Positions 34,414 to 42,359 of a stretch of DNA of 64,000 nucleotides are shown here, in pieces. Origin of the DNA: JAGDZR01 sp049115695 (GTDB taxonomy: Bacteria > Bacteroidota > Bacteroidia > Cytophagales > Cyclobacteriaceae); the NCBI GenBank assembly GCA_049115695.1, contig JAGDZR010000012.1:124001-188000 (forward strand), read 5' to 3'. The notes under the pieces are model-generated. The model ran no database searches and was not told the DNA's origin. It saw only the letters and a program-made list of their open reading frames with translations. Every line of letters starts with the position of its first letter. Position 1 is the stretch's first letter. The translations under genes were made by a program, and so were the position numbers.

Positions 34414-35255
34414 TAATAATCTCCTAAAGTTTCTTCTAATTGGTTAAGGGCATTAGCCAAGTCATCGTCACTTGGAGCGATACCGTGCCACTTATGTGAA
34501 CCTTCCATAAAGTCCACACCTTTACCCATTTCAGTTTTCATCGCTATCAGCACTGGTTTGCCAGCACCTTTTTTAGATTTGGCTATTTTGATAGTCGATA
34601 CTAATTCAGACATATTATTGCCATCACATTCTATGACATCCCATCCAAAGGCGGAGTATTTTCCTATCAGATCTCCGAGAGACATAACCTCATCTACAGG
34701 TCCATCTATTTGCTGACCATTATAGTCAATGACAGCTATGAGGTTGTCTAGTTTTTTATGTGGGGCAAACAAGGCAGCCTCCCAAACCTGTCCTTCCTGC
34801 TGCTCTCCATCTCCCATCAGTACAAAAACGTGCTTGTCATCACCATTCATTTTTTTGGCGAGCGCCGCTCCTGCAGCAACAGACATACCCTGACCGAGTG
34901 ATCCGGAAGCAACCCTGATACCTGGCAGACCTTCTTCAGTAGCAGGGTGTCCTTGTAATCTTGTGTTTAATTTTCTGAAAGTAGCCAGTTCGCTTACCTC
35001 AAAGAAGCCAGCGCGTGCCAATACACTGTACCACATAGGAGAGATGTGTCCATTGGATAAGAAGAACATGTCTTCTCCTTTGCCATCCATTTTGAAAGCA
35101 TTATCGTACTTCATTGATTCGAAGTACAAGGCGACCGCCAGGTCCGTACATCCCAATGATCCTCCTGGATGCCCAGATTGGCATCCATGAACCATTCGTA
35201 CAATATCCCTTCGGACTTGTGAGGCGATTTGTTCTAATTTCGATATATCTGCCAT
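34413..35255 (-). CDS. Transketolase, N-terminal subunit
   Basis: 280 residues carrying the diphosphate-binding domain: GCQSGHPGGSLG, FFLSNGHISPMWY, and the TPP/Mg motif GDGEQQEGQVWEAA followed by DYNGQQIDG. The ATG at 35255 is first in a three-gene unit (N subunit, C subunit, aminotransferase) with a 1-nt overlap and a 4-nt gap. Together with its partner it makes a complete transketolase. Confidence 0.94.
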   Translation of the reverse strand: MADISKLEQIASQVRRDIVRMVHGCQSGHPGGSLGCTDLAVALYFESMKYDNAFKMDGKGEDMFFLSNGHISPMWYSVLARAGFFEVSELATFRKLNTRLQGHPATEEGLPGIRVASGSLGQGMSVAAGAALAKKMNGDDKHVFVLMGDGEQQEGQVWEAALFAPHKKLDNLIAVIDYNGQQIDGPVDEVMSLGDLIGKYSAFGWDVIECDGNNMSELVSTIKIAKSKKGAGKPVLIAMKTEMGKGVDFMEGSHKWHGIAPSDDDLANALNQLEETLGDY

Positions 35256-35338
35256 AGTTTTTAGAATAAGTGCGAATTTAACAAAACCACCCTGTCAATA
35301 ATCAAAACGTGATGAACACGAATCAAATAATCAACAGA

Positions 35339-36691
35339 ATGAATAAAACATTATTAATACTAATCGGAATATGTGTTGTGGGGGTGTGTCAAGGCCAACA
35401 CTTACCAATTGACGCGCAAATATATAATATCATTGACGATGTAGACGAACAAAACTTGGCACAATCTGTCAAAAAATTAGTTGACTTTGGTACAAGACAT
35501 ACAATGTCGGATACTGTCTCGTCAATCAGAGGTATCGGAGCAGCCCGCAGATGGATCAAAAGTGAATTCGAAAAAATTTCAACAGCATGTGACGGATGCC
35601 TGGAGGTTTACGAACAACGTACTTTGGTCGAAGGAGATCCGGAAACAAGAATTACAAAGGATACTTATGTGGTAAATGTATATGCCATCATTCGTGGTAC
35701 TACATACCCCAATAGATATGTCATGATGAGTGGTGATATTGATAGTAGGGTATCCGATTCAAAAAATTATACGGATGATTCTCCGGGAGCCAATGACAAT
35801 GCAACTGGTATGGCAGGAGCCATTGAAGCAGCGCGTGTACTGTCTAAGTATAAGTTTCCAACCTCGATAATACTGGCGGGTTTATCCGGGGAGGAGCAGG
35901 GGCTATATGGTGGTAAGCACATGGCTACCATGGCAAAAGAGAAAGGTTGGGATATTGTGGCTGTCCTGAACAATGATATGATCGGTAACATTGAAGGAGT
36001 AGATGGTGTGATTGACAATCGAACATTTAGGATATTCTCAGAACCCTATTCAATCTTGGCGACAGAGCAAGAGCTAAAAAGAAAACGCTTTTATGGAGGA
36101 GAAAATGACAGTCCAAGTAGACAGTTGGCTCGTTATGTTTACCAGTCAACCAAAACCTATATGCCCGAAATGAATCCCATGATGATCTATCGGTTGGATC
36201 GATTTGGACGAGGAGGTCATCACCGACCTTTCAACGAGCAAGGGTTCGCAGGTGTTAGGATCATGGAGGCTCATGAAAACTACAACCGGCAACATCAGGA
36301 TTTGAGGACTGAGAATGGCATTGAATATGGCGATGTATTAGAAGGCGTTAATTTTCCTTATTGTGCAAAAATGACCGCTGTGAATTGTGTAGCGTTAGCA
36401 ACGCTTGCGCTTGCGCCACCGGCACCAGAAAATGTTAAAATAGGAGGGATTGTGCAGCCATCTACCATCTTATCATGGGATAAAGTTGAAGGCGCAGCGA
36501 GCTATAGAATCTATTGGAGATCGACGACAGAGGCCAACTGGCAATATTCCAGACTAGTCTCATCAGATTTACTGGAGTATACACTGGAGGGCATTGTGAT
36601 AGACAACTTTCTTTTCGGAGTTGCCGCCGTTGGTGCGGATGGTCATGAAAGTATGGTCACTTACCCAACAGGTTTGATAAGAAGGAGGTGA
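35339..36691 (+). CDS. Secreted M28-family metallopeptidase with C-terminal Fn3-like domain
   Basis: A Sec signal peptide (MNKTLLILIGICVVGVCQG) favours the ATG at 35339; upstream GTG 35309 or ATG 35312 would add polar residues. Zinc-aminopeptidase features are PGANDNATG (bridging Asp), LSGEEQGLYG (general base Glu and ligand), NNDMIGN and GRGGHHRPF (His ligand). The first ligand motif reads SGDIDSR where M28 enzymes normally have GHxDS, so the His ligand is Asp in this branch. The last about 90 residues (from PPAPENVKIG) form a fibronectin-III-like domain. Its stop codon abuts the next gene's stop codon without a gap. Confidence 0.87.
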   Translation: MNKTLLILIGICVVGVCQGQHLPIDAQIYNIIDDVDEQNLAQSVKKLVDFGTRHTMSDTVSSIRGIGAARRWIKSEFEKISTACDGCLEVYEQRTLVEGDPETRITKDTYVVNVYAIIRGTTYPNRYVMMSGDIDSRVSDSKNYTDDSPGANDNATGMAGAIEAARVLSKYKFPTSIILAGLSGEEQGLYGGKHMATMAKEKGWDIVAVLNNDMIGNIEGVDGVIDNRTFRIFSEPYSILATEQELKRKRFYGGENDSPSRQLARYVYQSTKTYMPEMNPMMIYRLDRFGRGGHHRPFNEQGFAGVRIMEAHENYNRQHQDLRTENGIEYGDVLEGVNFPYCAKMTAVNCVALATLALAPPAPENVKIGGIVQPSTILSWDKVEGAASYRIYWRSTTEANWQYSRLVSSDLLEYTLEGIVIDNFLFGVAAVGADGHESMVTYPTGLIRRR

Positions 36692-37231
36692 TTAAAAATC
36701 TCCTCCCTTTATTTCAAATTTCTTAAGGAATGTTTGATTAACGACTTTAGCACTTCCTGAAGTAGCAAAACTGGGGTCCCAGTCACCTTTCTTTGTATTG
36801 AACGCAACTTCAATCAATCGCATGATTGAACCTCTTGATACTTTTCTTGTATCGTAACGTTGAATTAGCTTCACATCCTTGAGCGTTACCTGATATTTTC
36901 CTTCCTGGAATTCATAACTCAAAGCTCCAAATAGATCTTTCTCAATGAGATACTTTTCAGTATCCTTTTCCCCAAAGCCAAGTCCCAAATAATTTGCTTC
37001 GATTGGCTTGGCTTCTCCAGAAACCTTATCTCCACTTGCATTTACGCTTACAAACAAATCCATTTCTTCTACCTTGGCTTTCATTTCAGCTACGGTAAGT
37101 ACTGAAGGAAACGATTTTTGCCAGGTAAGGGAGTTGCCTTCTTGTTTGAAATGTCGCAGTTCATCGCTCATTTGCGCTGAGACGGCTAACACAGTGAAAA
37201 GGGCAATCAGAGACAAAATATTTCTATGCAT
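36692..37231 (-). CDS. Hypothetical secreted protein
   Basis: 179 residues from ATG 37231, which gives a clear signal peptide (MHRNILSLIALFTVLAVSAQ). A longer frame begins at a TTG and is less likely. The mature part is a single domain rich in beta strands and Lys/Glu (LTWQKSFPSV, GLGFGEKDTEKYLIEKDLFGALSYEF). It resembles DUF4468-type small secreted proteins in general character but I cannot assign a family. It is convergent with, and directly abuts, the M28 peptidase gene. Confidence 0.65.
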   Translation of the reverse strand: MHRNILSLIALFTVLAVSAQMSDELRHFKQEGNSLTWQKSFPSVLTVAEMKAKVEEMDLFVSVNASGDKVSGEAKPIEANYLGLGFGEKDTEKYLIEKDLFGALSYEFQEGKYQVTLKDVKLIQRYDTRKVSRGSIMRLIEVAFNTKKGDWDPSFATSGSAKVVNQTFLKKFEIKGGDF

Positions 37232-37382
37232 GATGATAAATTTCGGTTTTGATGGAAAGTTATCAACTTTTTTAATGGTCCAGTGCAACTTTTAACGTAA
37301 TTAGGCATCTAATCTTATAAAGAAAGAGTAACCTTTCGTACAATTTAGAGTACATATTTAGGACAGGTAAAAACTCAAATTC

Positions 37383-37844
37383 ATGCTAAGTAAAATATTT
37401 GGAAAGAAGAAAAAGGAATTTAAGGCACATTGTGAGCTTAGTAAGCTGCCCCTCGATAAATCATCAACCTATGTTATATCAACTGCAGAAATAGTGTCAT
37501 CCCGGAAATTTTGGGATAATAAAATGACAGAGCCTGAAACGCTTTCCTATACTGAGGCACATTTTAAAAATGGAGATTCTACTGCTCGTAATATCAGAGG
37601 GATGATCTATCAAAAATATGCAGGCGTAGATAAGCCATGGGTCATCTCAGATTCTCAATTACATCTATTTGATATAGATGTAGATCGCGCAAAGGAAAAT
37701 GGTGATAAATGGTGGGAGGCAGAAGGATCGTTTACACCAGAAAATGGTGAAAGTTCTTTAGCTGCCATTGATGCGTCTACTGTAGATGAAATGAAAAACT
37801 ACGCCATCATGGAAGCAGGAAGAAACTTTGTAACGAAACAATAA
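37383..37844 (+). CDS. Hypothetical cytoplasmic protein
   Basis: 153 residues, ATG start, no signal peptide or membrane segment. The N-terminus is very basic (FGKKKKEFK); the rest is mixed alpha/beta with a tryptophan-containing stretch (NGDKWWEAEG). I do not recognise the family. It is monocistronic: a bidirectional terminator lies 22 nt downstream. Confidence 0.65.
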   Translation: MLSKIFGKKKKEFKAHCELSKLPLDKSSTYVISTAEIVSSRKFWDNKMTEPETLSYTEAHFKNGDSTARNIRGMIYQKYAGVDKPWVISDSQLHLFDIDVDRAKENGDKWWEAEGSFTPENGESSLAAIDASTVDEMKNYAIMEAGRNFVTKQ

Positions 37845-37862
37845 AATATCAAACATAAGAGT

Positions 37863-37903
37863 AAAAGGCGCTCAAGTCAATGAATTGACTTGAGCGCCTT
37901 TTT
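37863..37903. terminator. Bidirectional Rho-independent terminator
   Basis: Perfect 14-bp arms GGCGCTCAAGTCAA and TTGACTTGAGCGCC (37867-37880, 37885-37898), with AAAA on one side and TTTTTT on the other. It serves the plus-strand hypothetical gene and the minus-strand thioredoxin gene. The last codons and the stop codon of the thioredoxin gene are inside the hairpin. Confidence 0.9.
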
Positions 37904-38368
37904 TACTTCCCCTTTCAGTTCTCTTGCGAAAATATCTGCAGCCAGTACTGTTCCTGTATTGTCAACAATAAAATATCTTGGAATTGACGGCACACTAAAC
38001 ATTCTGACAAGTGACCGATCTTCATCCCAGATGTGGCGCCAATTTAAGTCTAACTTATCAATGGAGCTACGCCACTTGTCCTCTCTCATGTCATTGCTGA
38101 TCCCAACGATTTCCAACTCTGCTCTATCATAGTCGTTGTAAAGAGGCTTGATGGTTGATTTAAACGACTTAATACAAGGACCACACCAGCTTGCCCAAAA
38201 GTTAATGATAATGATTTTGCTATTCAGATCATCGATCCTCAGGGCAGTTCCATTGATGTCCAATCTGCTGAAGGATTGTATTTTGTCTCCCACTTTGAGG
38301 CCGGATTGAGCTTGGGAGGAGAAGACTCCCAAACTCAGCAGCATCAATATCGTCAGTATTTTATTCAT
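37877..38368 (-). CDS. Exported thioredoxin-like (TlpA/ResA-type) protein
   Basis: 163 residues with a signal peptide (ILTILMLLSLGVFSSQAQ) and a thioredoxin fold with FWASWCGPCIKSF (CGPC, about residues 61-64). Its cis-Pro element is VPSIPRYFI. TlpA/ResA-type proteins reduce or shuffle disulfides in the periplasm, or act as peroxide-linked redoxins. It overlaps the preceding permease gene by 8 nt on the same strand and so belongs to the PadR-permease-thioredoxin operon. Its C-terminal codons form one arm of the terminator. Confidence 0.88.
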   Translation of the reverse strand: MNKILTILMLLSLGVFSSQAQSGLKVGDKIQSFSRLDINGTALRIDDLNSKIIIINFWASWCGPCIKSFKSTIKPLYNDYDRAELEIVGISNDMREDKWRSSIDKLDLNWRHIWDEDRSLVRMFSVPSIPRYFIVDNTGTVLAADIFARELKGEVKKALKSIH

Positions 38369-41057
38369 CTTTTAAGCATTCAACGGGATTAACCATTGAA
38401 GCTTTTAATGTTTGGTAGCCTGTGGCCAGTAAAGTGATAATTGCTGCCAGAAAAATTGGTGCAAGCATTACGAAAATAGAAATATTTGAATGATAAACGA
38501 AGTTTTGAAGCCAATCATACATCTGCCAGTATGCAAGTGGAATGGCTATGATGGCCGCTACTCCTATTAAAATGAGAAATCGATTGGTAACAATGAAGAG
38601 AATGTTCTGAGATGAAGCTCCCAGAACCTTTCTGATGCCAATCTCTTTCAACTTGGTTTCGATTATAAATCCCACCATGCCAACCAAACCAAGACAACCG
38701 ATCATAATGGCAATAATGGTGAATACTTTGATCATGGTTCCCAGCCTTTCTTCCTGCTGATATTGTTGATCAAATAACTCATCTACAAATCGATAATTGA
38801 TTGAGTTCTTTGGATCAAAATCTATCCATGTATCTTCAATAAATTTCAAGGTTGACTCCATATCTGAAGGATTGACCTGCAGCACTATTCTTCTAAGGTT
38901 GTTTTTAGCCTTGATCATGACCATGGGTTTTATTTCAGTATGGAGAGACTCAAAATTGAAGTCTTCAGTTACTGCCTGAATTCTCCCTATTCTATATTGT
39001 TGGTCATTAAAAGGGCCATACGATAACCGCTTTCCAATTATCTCATTGGGATCCTGATAGCCAAATGCCTCAGCAGCTTTTCTATTAATGATATAATAGC
39101 CTACAGAATCCTCGAATGAGTTTTGTTGCCGATTGAATGGCTCCCCTGCTACCAACTCAATTCCAAAAGTTGAAATGAAGTCCTCATCTACCGTAATAAC
39201 TGGTAATCGAAAATTACTCGGAACTAACGAGTCTCCCTTATAAAATGCTGAGCCCCAGTTATCCATTAACCTACCCGTGGGTATTCTTGAGGCATATGCG
39301 GCTTTGTTAATATTAGGATGTGAGAGCAGCTCCTGCTTGAAGACGTCAAGGTTTTCAATATCCCTTGACATAGACACCTGCAGTAATTGCTCTCTTTCAT
39401 AACCAGGATTGGTGTTTTGAATAAATTGCATCTGGCTCTCAATCACCATGATTGTGAAAATAAGTCCTATGGTCACACAATATTGAAACGTGACCAACAC
39501 AGATCTGAAATTCCATTTTGTAGCGTTAACTGCCTGTTCGCCTTTAAGCGCCTGAATCAAATTGACTCGCGAAAGGAATACAGCTGGGTATGCGCCCGAT
39601 GTAAACCCAACGATCAGCATTAAGGCAAGAATACCGGCCAGCACCTCTATGTTTTCAATGAAATTAAATGATAGCTGCTTTTCCATGAACTCATTGATGT
39701 AGGGCAAGCCCATATAAACAATCATAATTGCCACGGGTAAAGAGATCAAACTGATGATGGTGCTTTCTGTTAGGAATTGCTTGATGAGTGAAGATTTTTG
39801 CGCACCTATCACTTTTCGTACTCCGATCTCTTTCATCCGTCGGGTATAGTGGGAGGTGGCCAGGTTCATGTAGTTGACAATGGCGACCAACAATAGCAAA
39901 ATTCCAATTGTCGCGAAAATGGTTACCTGTTCGATGGATCCGTTGGTTTCAAGTTCTCCTTCCAAATTTGAGTTCAAATGGATGCTGGCAATGGGTTGGT
40001 ACTCAAAATCGTAAAAAATGCTCGCCTTATTTCCTCTAATCTCATCCATGTATTTGTCCCAGAATTCATCATTTGTCCGCTGTGTTAGCGAGCTGATATT
40101 AGTGCCAGGAGCAACTTTGATATAGGTGAGCCAATTGTAGTTGCCGCCGATGTTATTGAGTGCATCCTCGTCGAAAAATGCTTGAAGGAAGCGAAGCGGA
40201 GCGAGGTATTCGAAATGGAAATGTTGCTGATCGGGCATATCTTCCATCACTCCAGAGACTTTGAAAGGGCCGCTCTGACCGTTTCTTGATAGCTTGATCG
40301 TTTTGCCAATTATGTCTTGCTCTCTCCAATCATTGCCGAAAATGCGAATGGCAGTGGCCTCCGTAAGGACAAGGTTGTACACATCGTTGAATGCTGTTTC
40401 CGGATTGCCTTGAATAAAGGGGAAGTTGAATATTTCAAACACATCGTTATCGGCAAATACTACCTGTTCTGACGGGAACACTTTGTCGCCAACCTGAAGG
40501 TCCGGAAATGCCCATGCGAAAAAGCGAGTGGAATGTGTGATCTCTGCGTAATCCTCCTTTAGTCTTTCAGCGTGCCCTGAAGATGCGAATGCCCATTGGC
40601 GGCTCATGTCACCATCCACGTTAAAATTTTTCACTGTGACGCGATGAATGAGCTCTGATTCCTGAAAGTGTTTGTCATAGCTAAGTTCATCGAACACATA
40701 GAGCGCAATGAGAATAAATGATGCCAGGCCAGTTGATAGTCCGATTACATTGATCAGACTGCTGGATTTGTACTTGATTAGGTTTCGAAAACCAATCTTG
40801 AAATAATTCTTAAACATGGTTGTTTCCTTTTCTATTGAGTCTTGAGTTTTTACTTTTTTCATCATGCTGGGTCGAAACAACTTGACGATTTGCCAATTGT
40901 ACCACGACTTAGCTTTGATTAGCGATCTACTATCAAGTATGAGTTGATATTCCTCTTCCAGATCACCCTGAATATCTTCATAGAAGTTGTCCTTACAGAA
41001 CCATCTGAAGAACCGGGTGGACCATTCCGGAGGATGAAAAAAAGGGCGATTGGTCAT
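38361..41057 (-). CDS. FtsX-family ABC permease with N-terminal prefix domain
   Basis: 898 residues: two tandem FtsX/MacB permease units of about 400 residues, each with a periplasmic domain. The C-terminal FtsX helices of each unit carry the signatures MKEIGVRKVIGAQ and LKEIGIRKVLGAS. The first 90 residues are a cytoplasmic prefix (DNFYEDIQGDLEEEYQ) typical of permeases encoded next to PadR regulators in Bacteroidota. No ATPase gene is nearby. The start overlaps the PadR stop codon by ATGA, and the end overlaps the thioredoxin gene by 8 nt. Substrate unknown; relatives are implicated in antimicrobial peptide or lipoprotein transport. Confidence 0.9.
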   Translation of the reverse strand: MTNRPFFHPPEWSTRFFRWFCKDNFYEDIQGDLEEEYQLILDSRSLIKAKSWYNWQIVKLFRPSMMKKVKTQDSIEKETTMFKNYFKIGFRNLIKYKSSSLINVIGLSTGLASFILIALYVFDELSYDKHFQESELIHRVTVKNFNVDGDMSRQWAFASSGHAERLKEDYAEITHSTRFFAWAFPDLQVGDKVFPSEQVVFADNDVFEIFNFPFIQGNPETAFNDVYNLVLTEATAIRIFGNDWREQDIIGKTIKLSRNGQSGPFKVSGVMEDMPDQQHFHFEYLAPLRFLQAFFDEDALNNIGGNYNWLTYIKVAPGTNISSLTQRTNDEFWDKYMDEIRGNKASIFYDFEYQPIASIHLNSNLEGELETNGSIEQVTIFATIGILLLLVAIVNYMNLATSHYTRRMKEIGVRKVIGAQKSSLIKQFLTESTIISLISLPVAIMIVYMGLPYINEFMEKQLSFNFIENIEVLAGILALMLIVGFTSGAYPAVFLSRVNLIQALKGEQAVNATKWNFRSVLVTFQYCVTIGLIFTIMVIESQMQFIQNTNPGYEREQLLQVSMSRDIENLDVFKQELLSHPNINKAAYASRIPTGRLMDNWGSAFYKGDSLVPSNFRLPVITVDEDFISTFGIELVAGEPFNRQQNSFEDSVGYYIINRKAAEAFGYQDPNEIIGKRLSYGPFNDQQYRIGRIQAVTEDFNFESLHTEIKPMVMIKAKNNLRRIVLQVNPSDMESTLKFIEDTWIDFDPKNSINYRFVDELFDQQYQQEERLGTMIKVFTIIAIMIGCLGLVGMVGFIIETKLKEIGIRKVLGASSQNILFIVTNRFLILIGVAAIIAIPLAYWQMYDWLQNFVYHSNISIFVMLAPIFLAAIITLLATGYQTLKASMVNPVECLKDE

Positions 41058-41392
41058 ATTCGGGCAAAGTCAAATGAGACATTTGGAATGGAATTCCAAA
41101 GCTTATTTCGTGTTTCCTTACTGTAGTCCAGTGCCTTCTTGCCCAATTTGGTGACTTTAAAATAACGCTTTCGCTTTCCTCCCCGCATGGAGGTTGCTTC
41201 GCCAAATTCAGAGTCAAGAAATCCTTTACTTTCCATTCTGCGAAGTGCAGTTTGCAATGCACTCACACTAACTTTTCGGCTGAGTCTTTCTTCGATTTCT
41301 TTGCGGATTATGACTCCATATGCATCACCGTGAAGGATCGCTACGGTCAATAATACGATTTCCTCAAATTCTCCTAGTTGATATTCTTTCAT
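41054..41392 (-). CDS. PadR-family transcriptional regulator
   Basis: About 112 residues, consisting almost wholly of the winged-helix domain (LSRKVSVSALQTALRRMESKGFL as helices 2-3, then the basic wing RGGKRKRYF) and a short dimerisation helix. ATG 41392 (MKEYQLGEF) is the usual PadR beginning; ATG 41401 is an alternative. PadR proteins repress their own operon until a ligand binds. Here the translationally coupled permease and thioredoxin genes are the likely targets. It is divergent from the LytTR gene. Confidence 0.9.
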   Translation of the reverse strand: MKEYQLGEFEEIVLLTVAILHGDAYGVIIRKEIEERLSRKVSVSALQTALRRMESKGFLDSEFGEATSMRGGKRKRYFKVTKLGKKALDYSKETRNKLWNSIPNVSFDFARI

Positions 41393-41462
41393 GCTAATCA
41401 TTTAATTTCTAATTGTAAATAAAATGATAAAATTCCTAAACGTAAATATTATGTAAAGGTTA

Positions 41463-41491
41463 TTTGGTATTCAGTTCAATGATTAGATTTG
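41463..41491 (+). promoter_or_regulatory. Bacteroidota-type promoter of the LytTR gene
   Basis: TTTG (41463-41466), a 17-nt spacer, then TAGATTTG (41484-41491), an exact TAnnTTTG match. Transcription should start near 41498, only about 7 nt before the GTG start codon at 41505. Confidence 0.6.
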
Positions 41492-41504
41492 ATCAAAAAC
41501 AACT

Positions 41505-42275
41505 GTGTACATTCATTCCAATAGTTTTCTCAGACGTACATACTGGCGAGATCTGGTGTCATTCTTTCTCTATTCGCTGTTAGTGACACTCATGTTTCAG
41601 TTCAGCTCATATGAGGTGATGAAATGGGATTTGAGCCGGATTACTCTCGTTGTGATCATGATAGCTCAATTCTATTTGACCGCCTATATGAAAATCCCAT
41701 TCGGGAATTTGCTGATAAGACGAGTTTTGTTGGGGGTATTTCATGTGGTCAATTTCTTTCTTTTTAGAGAGTTGGTGTTGGCGCTTACACCTTATATTGT
41801 GATAGAGAGCAAGAATTTTGAATGGTTATTGATTGTGTTCTTTTTGTTGGTAGTGTTAGGAAGAGGTGTGATGCTATACACTGTGCTGGTCAGACAACTA
41901 GAGGTGCTGGAACTTTGGTCTCAAAGAAAAATATTGTTCGAAAAACCTGAGAAAATGAAAGTACACCTGGGAGAACCCGGGATGCAGTCGCTACACCCGA
42001 ATGAAATATTATATATTCGAACGAAAGAGGCCGGTGATCATACCAAAATCTTCGGGGTTAAGTCCAAGGAAAATAATTCGTTTCAGGAATATTCAACAAC
42101 TCATTACAAGAACTTTAAGGAAGTCGATAAGTTGCTGAGTGGTTTTAAGCAGTTCAAAAGAGTGAGTCAGAGTACCATTGTCAATTTCAAATATCCGTTC
42201 GAAGAGCGAAATGGGAGTGTACTCATTGAGGGTAGGCGCTTTGCTATGTCAAATAAATATTACACTAAAAGTTAA
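41505..42275 (+). CDS. Membrane-anchored LytTR-type transcriptional regulator
   Basis: 256 residues. Four hydrophobic segments occupy about residues 15-130 and are followed by a C-terminal LytTR DNA-binding domain (from about 150). That domain contains LHPNEILYIRTKEAGDHTKIF, RVSQSTIVNFKYPFE and RRFAMSNKYY. The start is GTG 41505: the frame is closed by a TGA at 41490-41492 and no ATG lies before the first helix. There is no receiver or kinase domain, so signal sensing and DNA binding would be in one membrane protein. It is divergent from the PadR operon, a possible partner. Confidence 0.85.
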   Translation: MYIHSNSFLRRTYWRDLVSFFLYSLLVTLMFQFSSYEVMKWDLSRITLVVIMIAQFYLTAYMKIPFGNLLIRRVLLGVFHVVNFFLFRELVLALTPYIVIESKNFEWLLIVFFLLVVLGRGVMLYTVLVRQLEVLELWSQRKILFEKPEKMKVHLGEPGMQSLHPNEILYIRTKEAGDHTKIFGVKSKENNSFQEYSTTHYKNFKEVDKLLSGFKQFKRVSQSTIVNFKYPFEERNGSVLIEGRRFAMSNKYYTKS

Positions 42276-42318
42276 CTACTCATCAGCCTAAGTTTTCGCC
42301 TGTCATAATCTGATTCGA

Positions 42319-42345
42319 TTGGAGATATTTAGTTGCTTATATTCG
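42319..42345 (+). promoter_or_regulatory. Candidate promoter of the acylase gene
   Basis: TTG (42319-42321), a 16-nt spacer, then TATATTCG (42338-42345), one mismatch from TAnnTTTG. It lies inside the longest frame of the acylase ORF, supporting a start at ATG 42360 or 42366 rather than the TTG at 42333. Confidence 0.4.
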
Positions 42346-42359
42346 GTAATAATCCAAAA

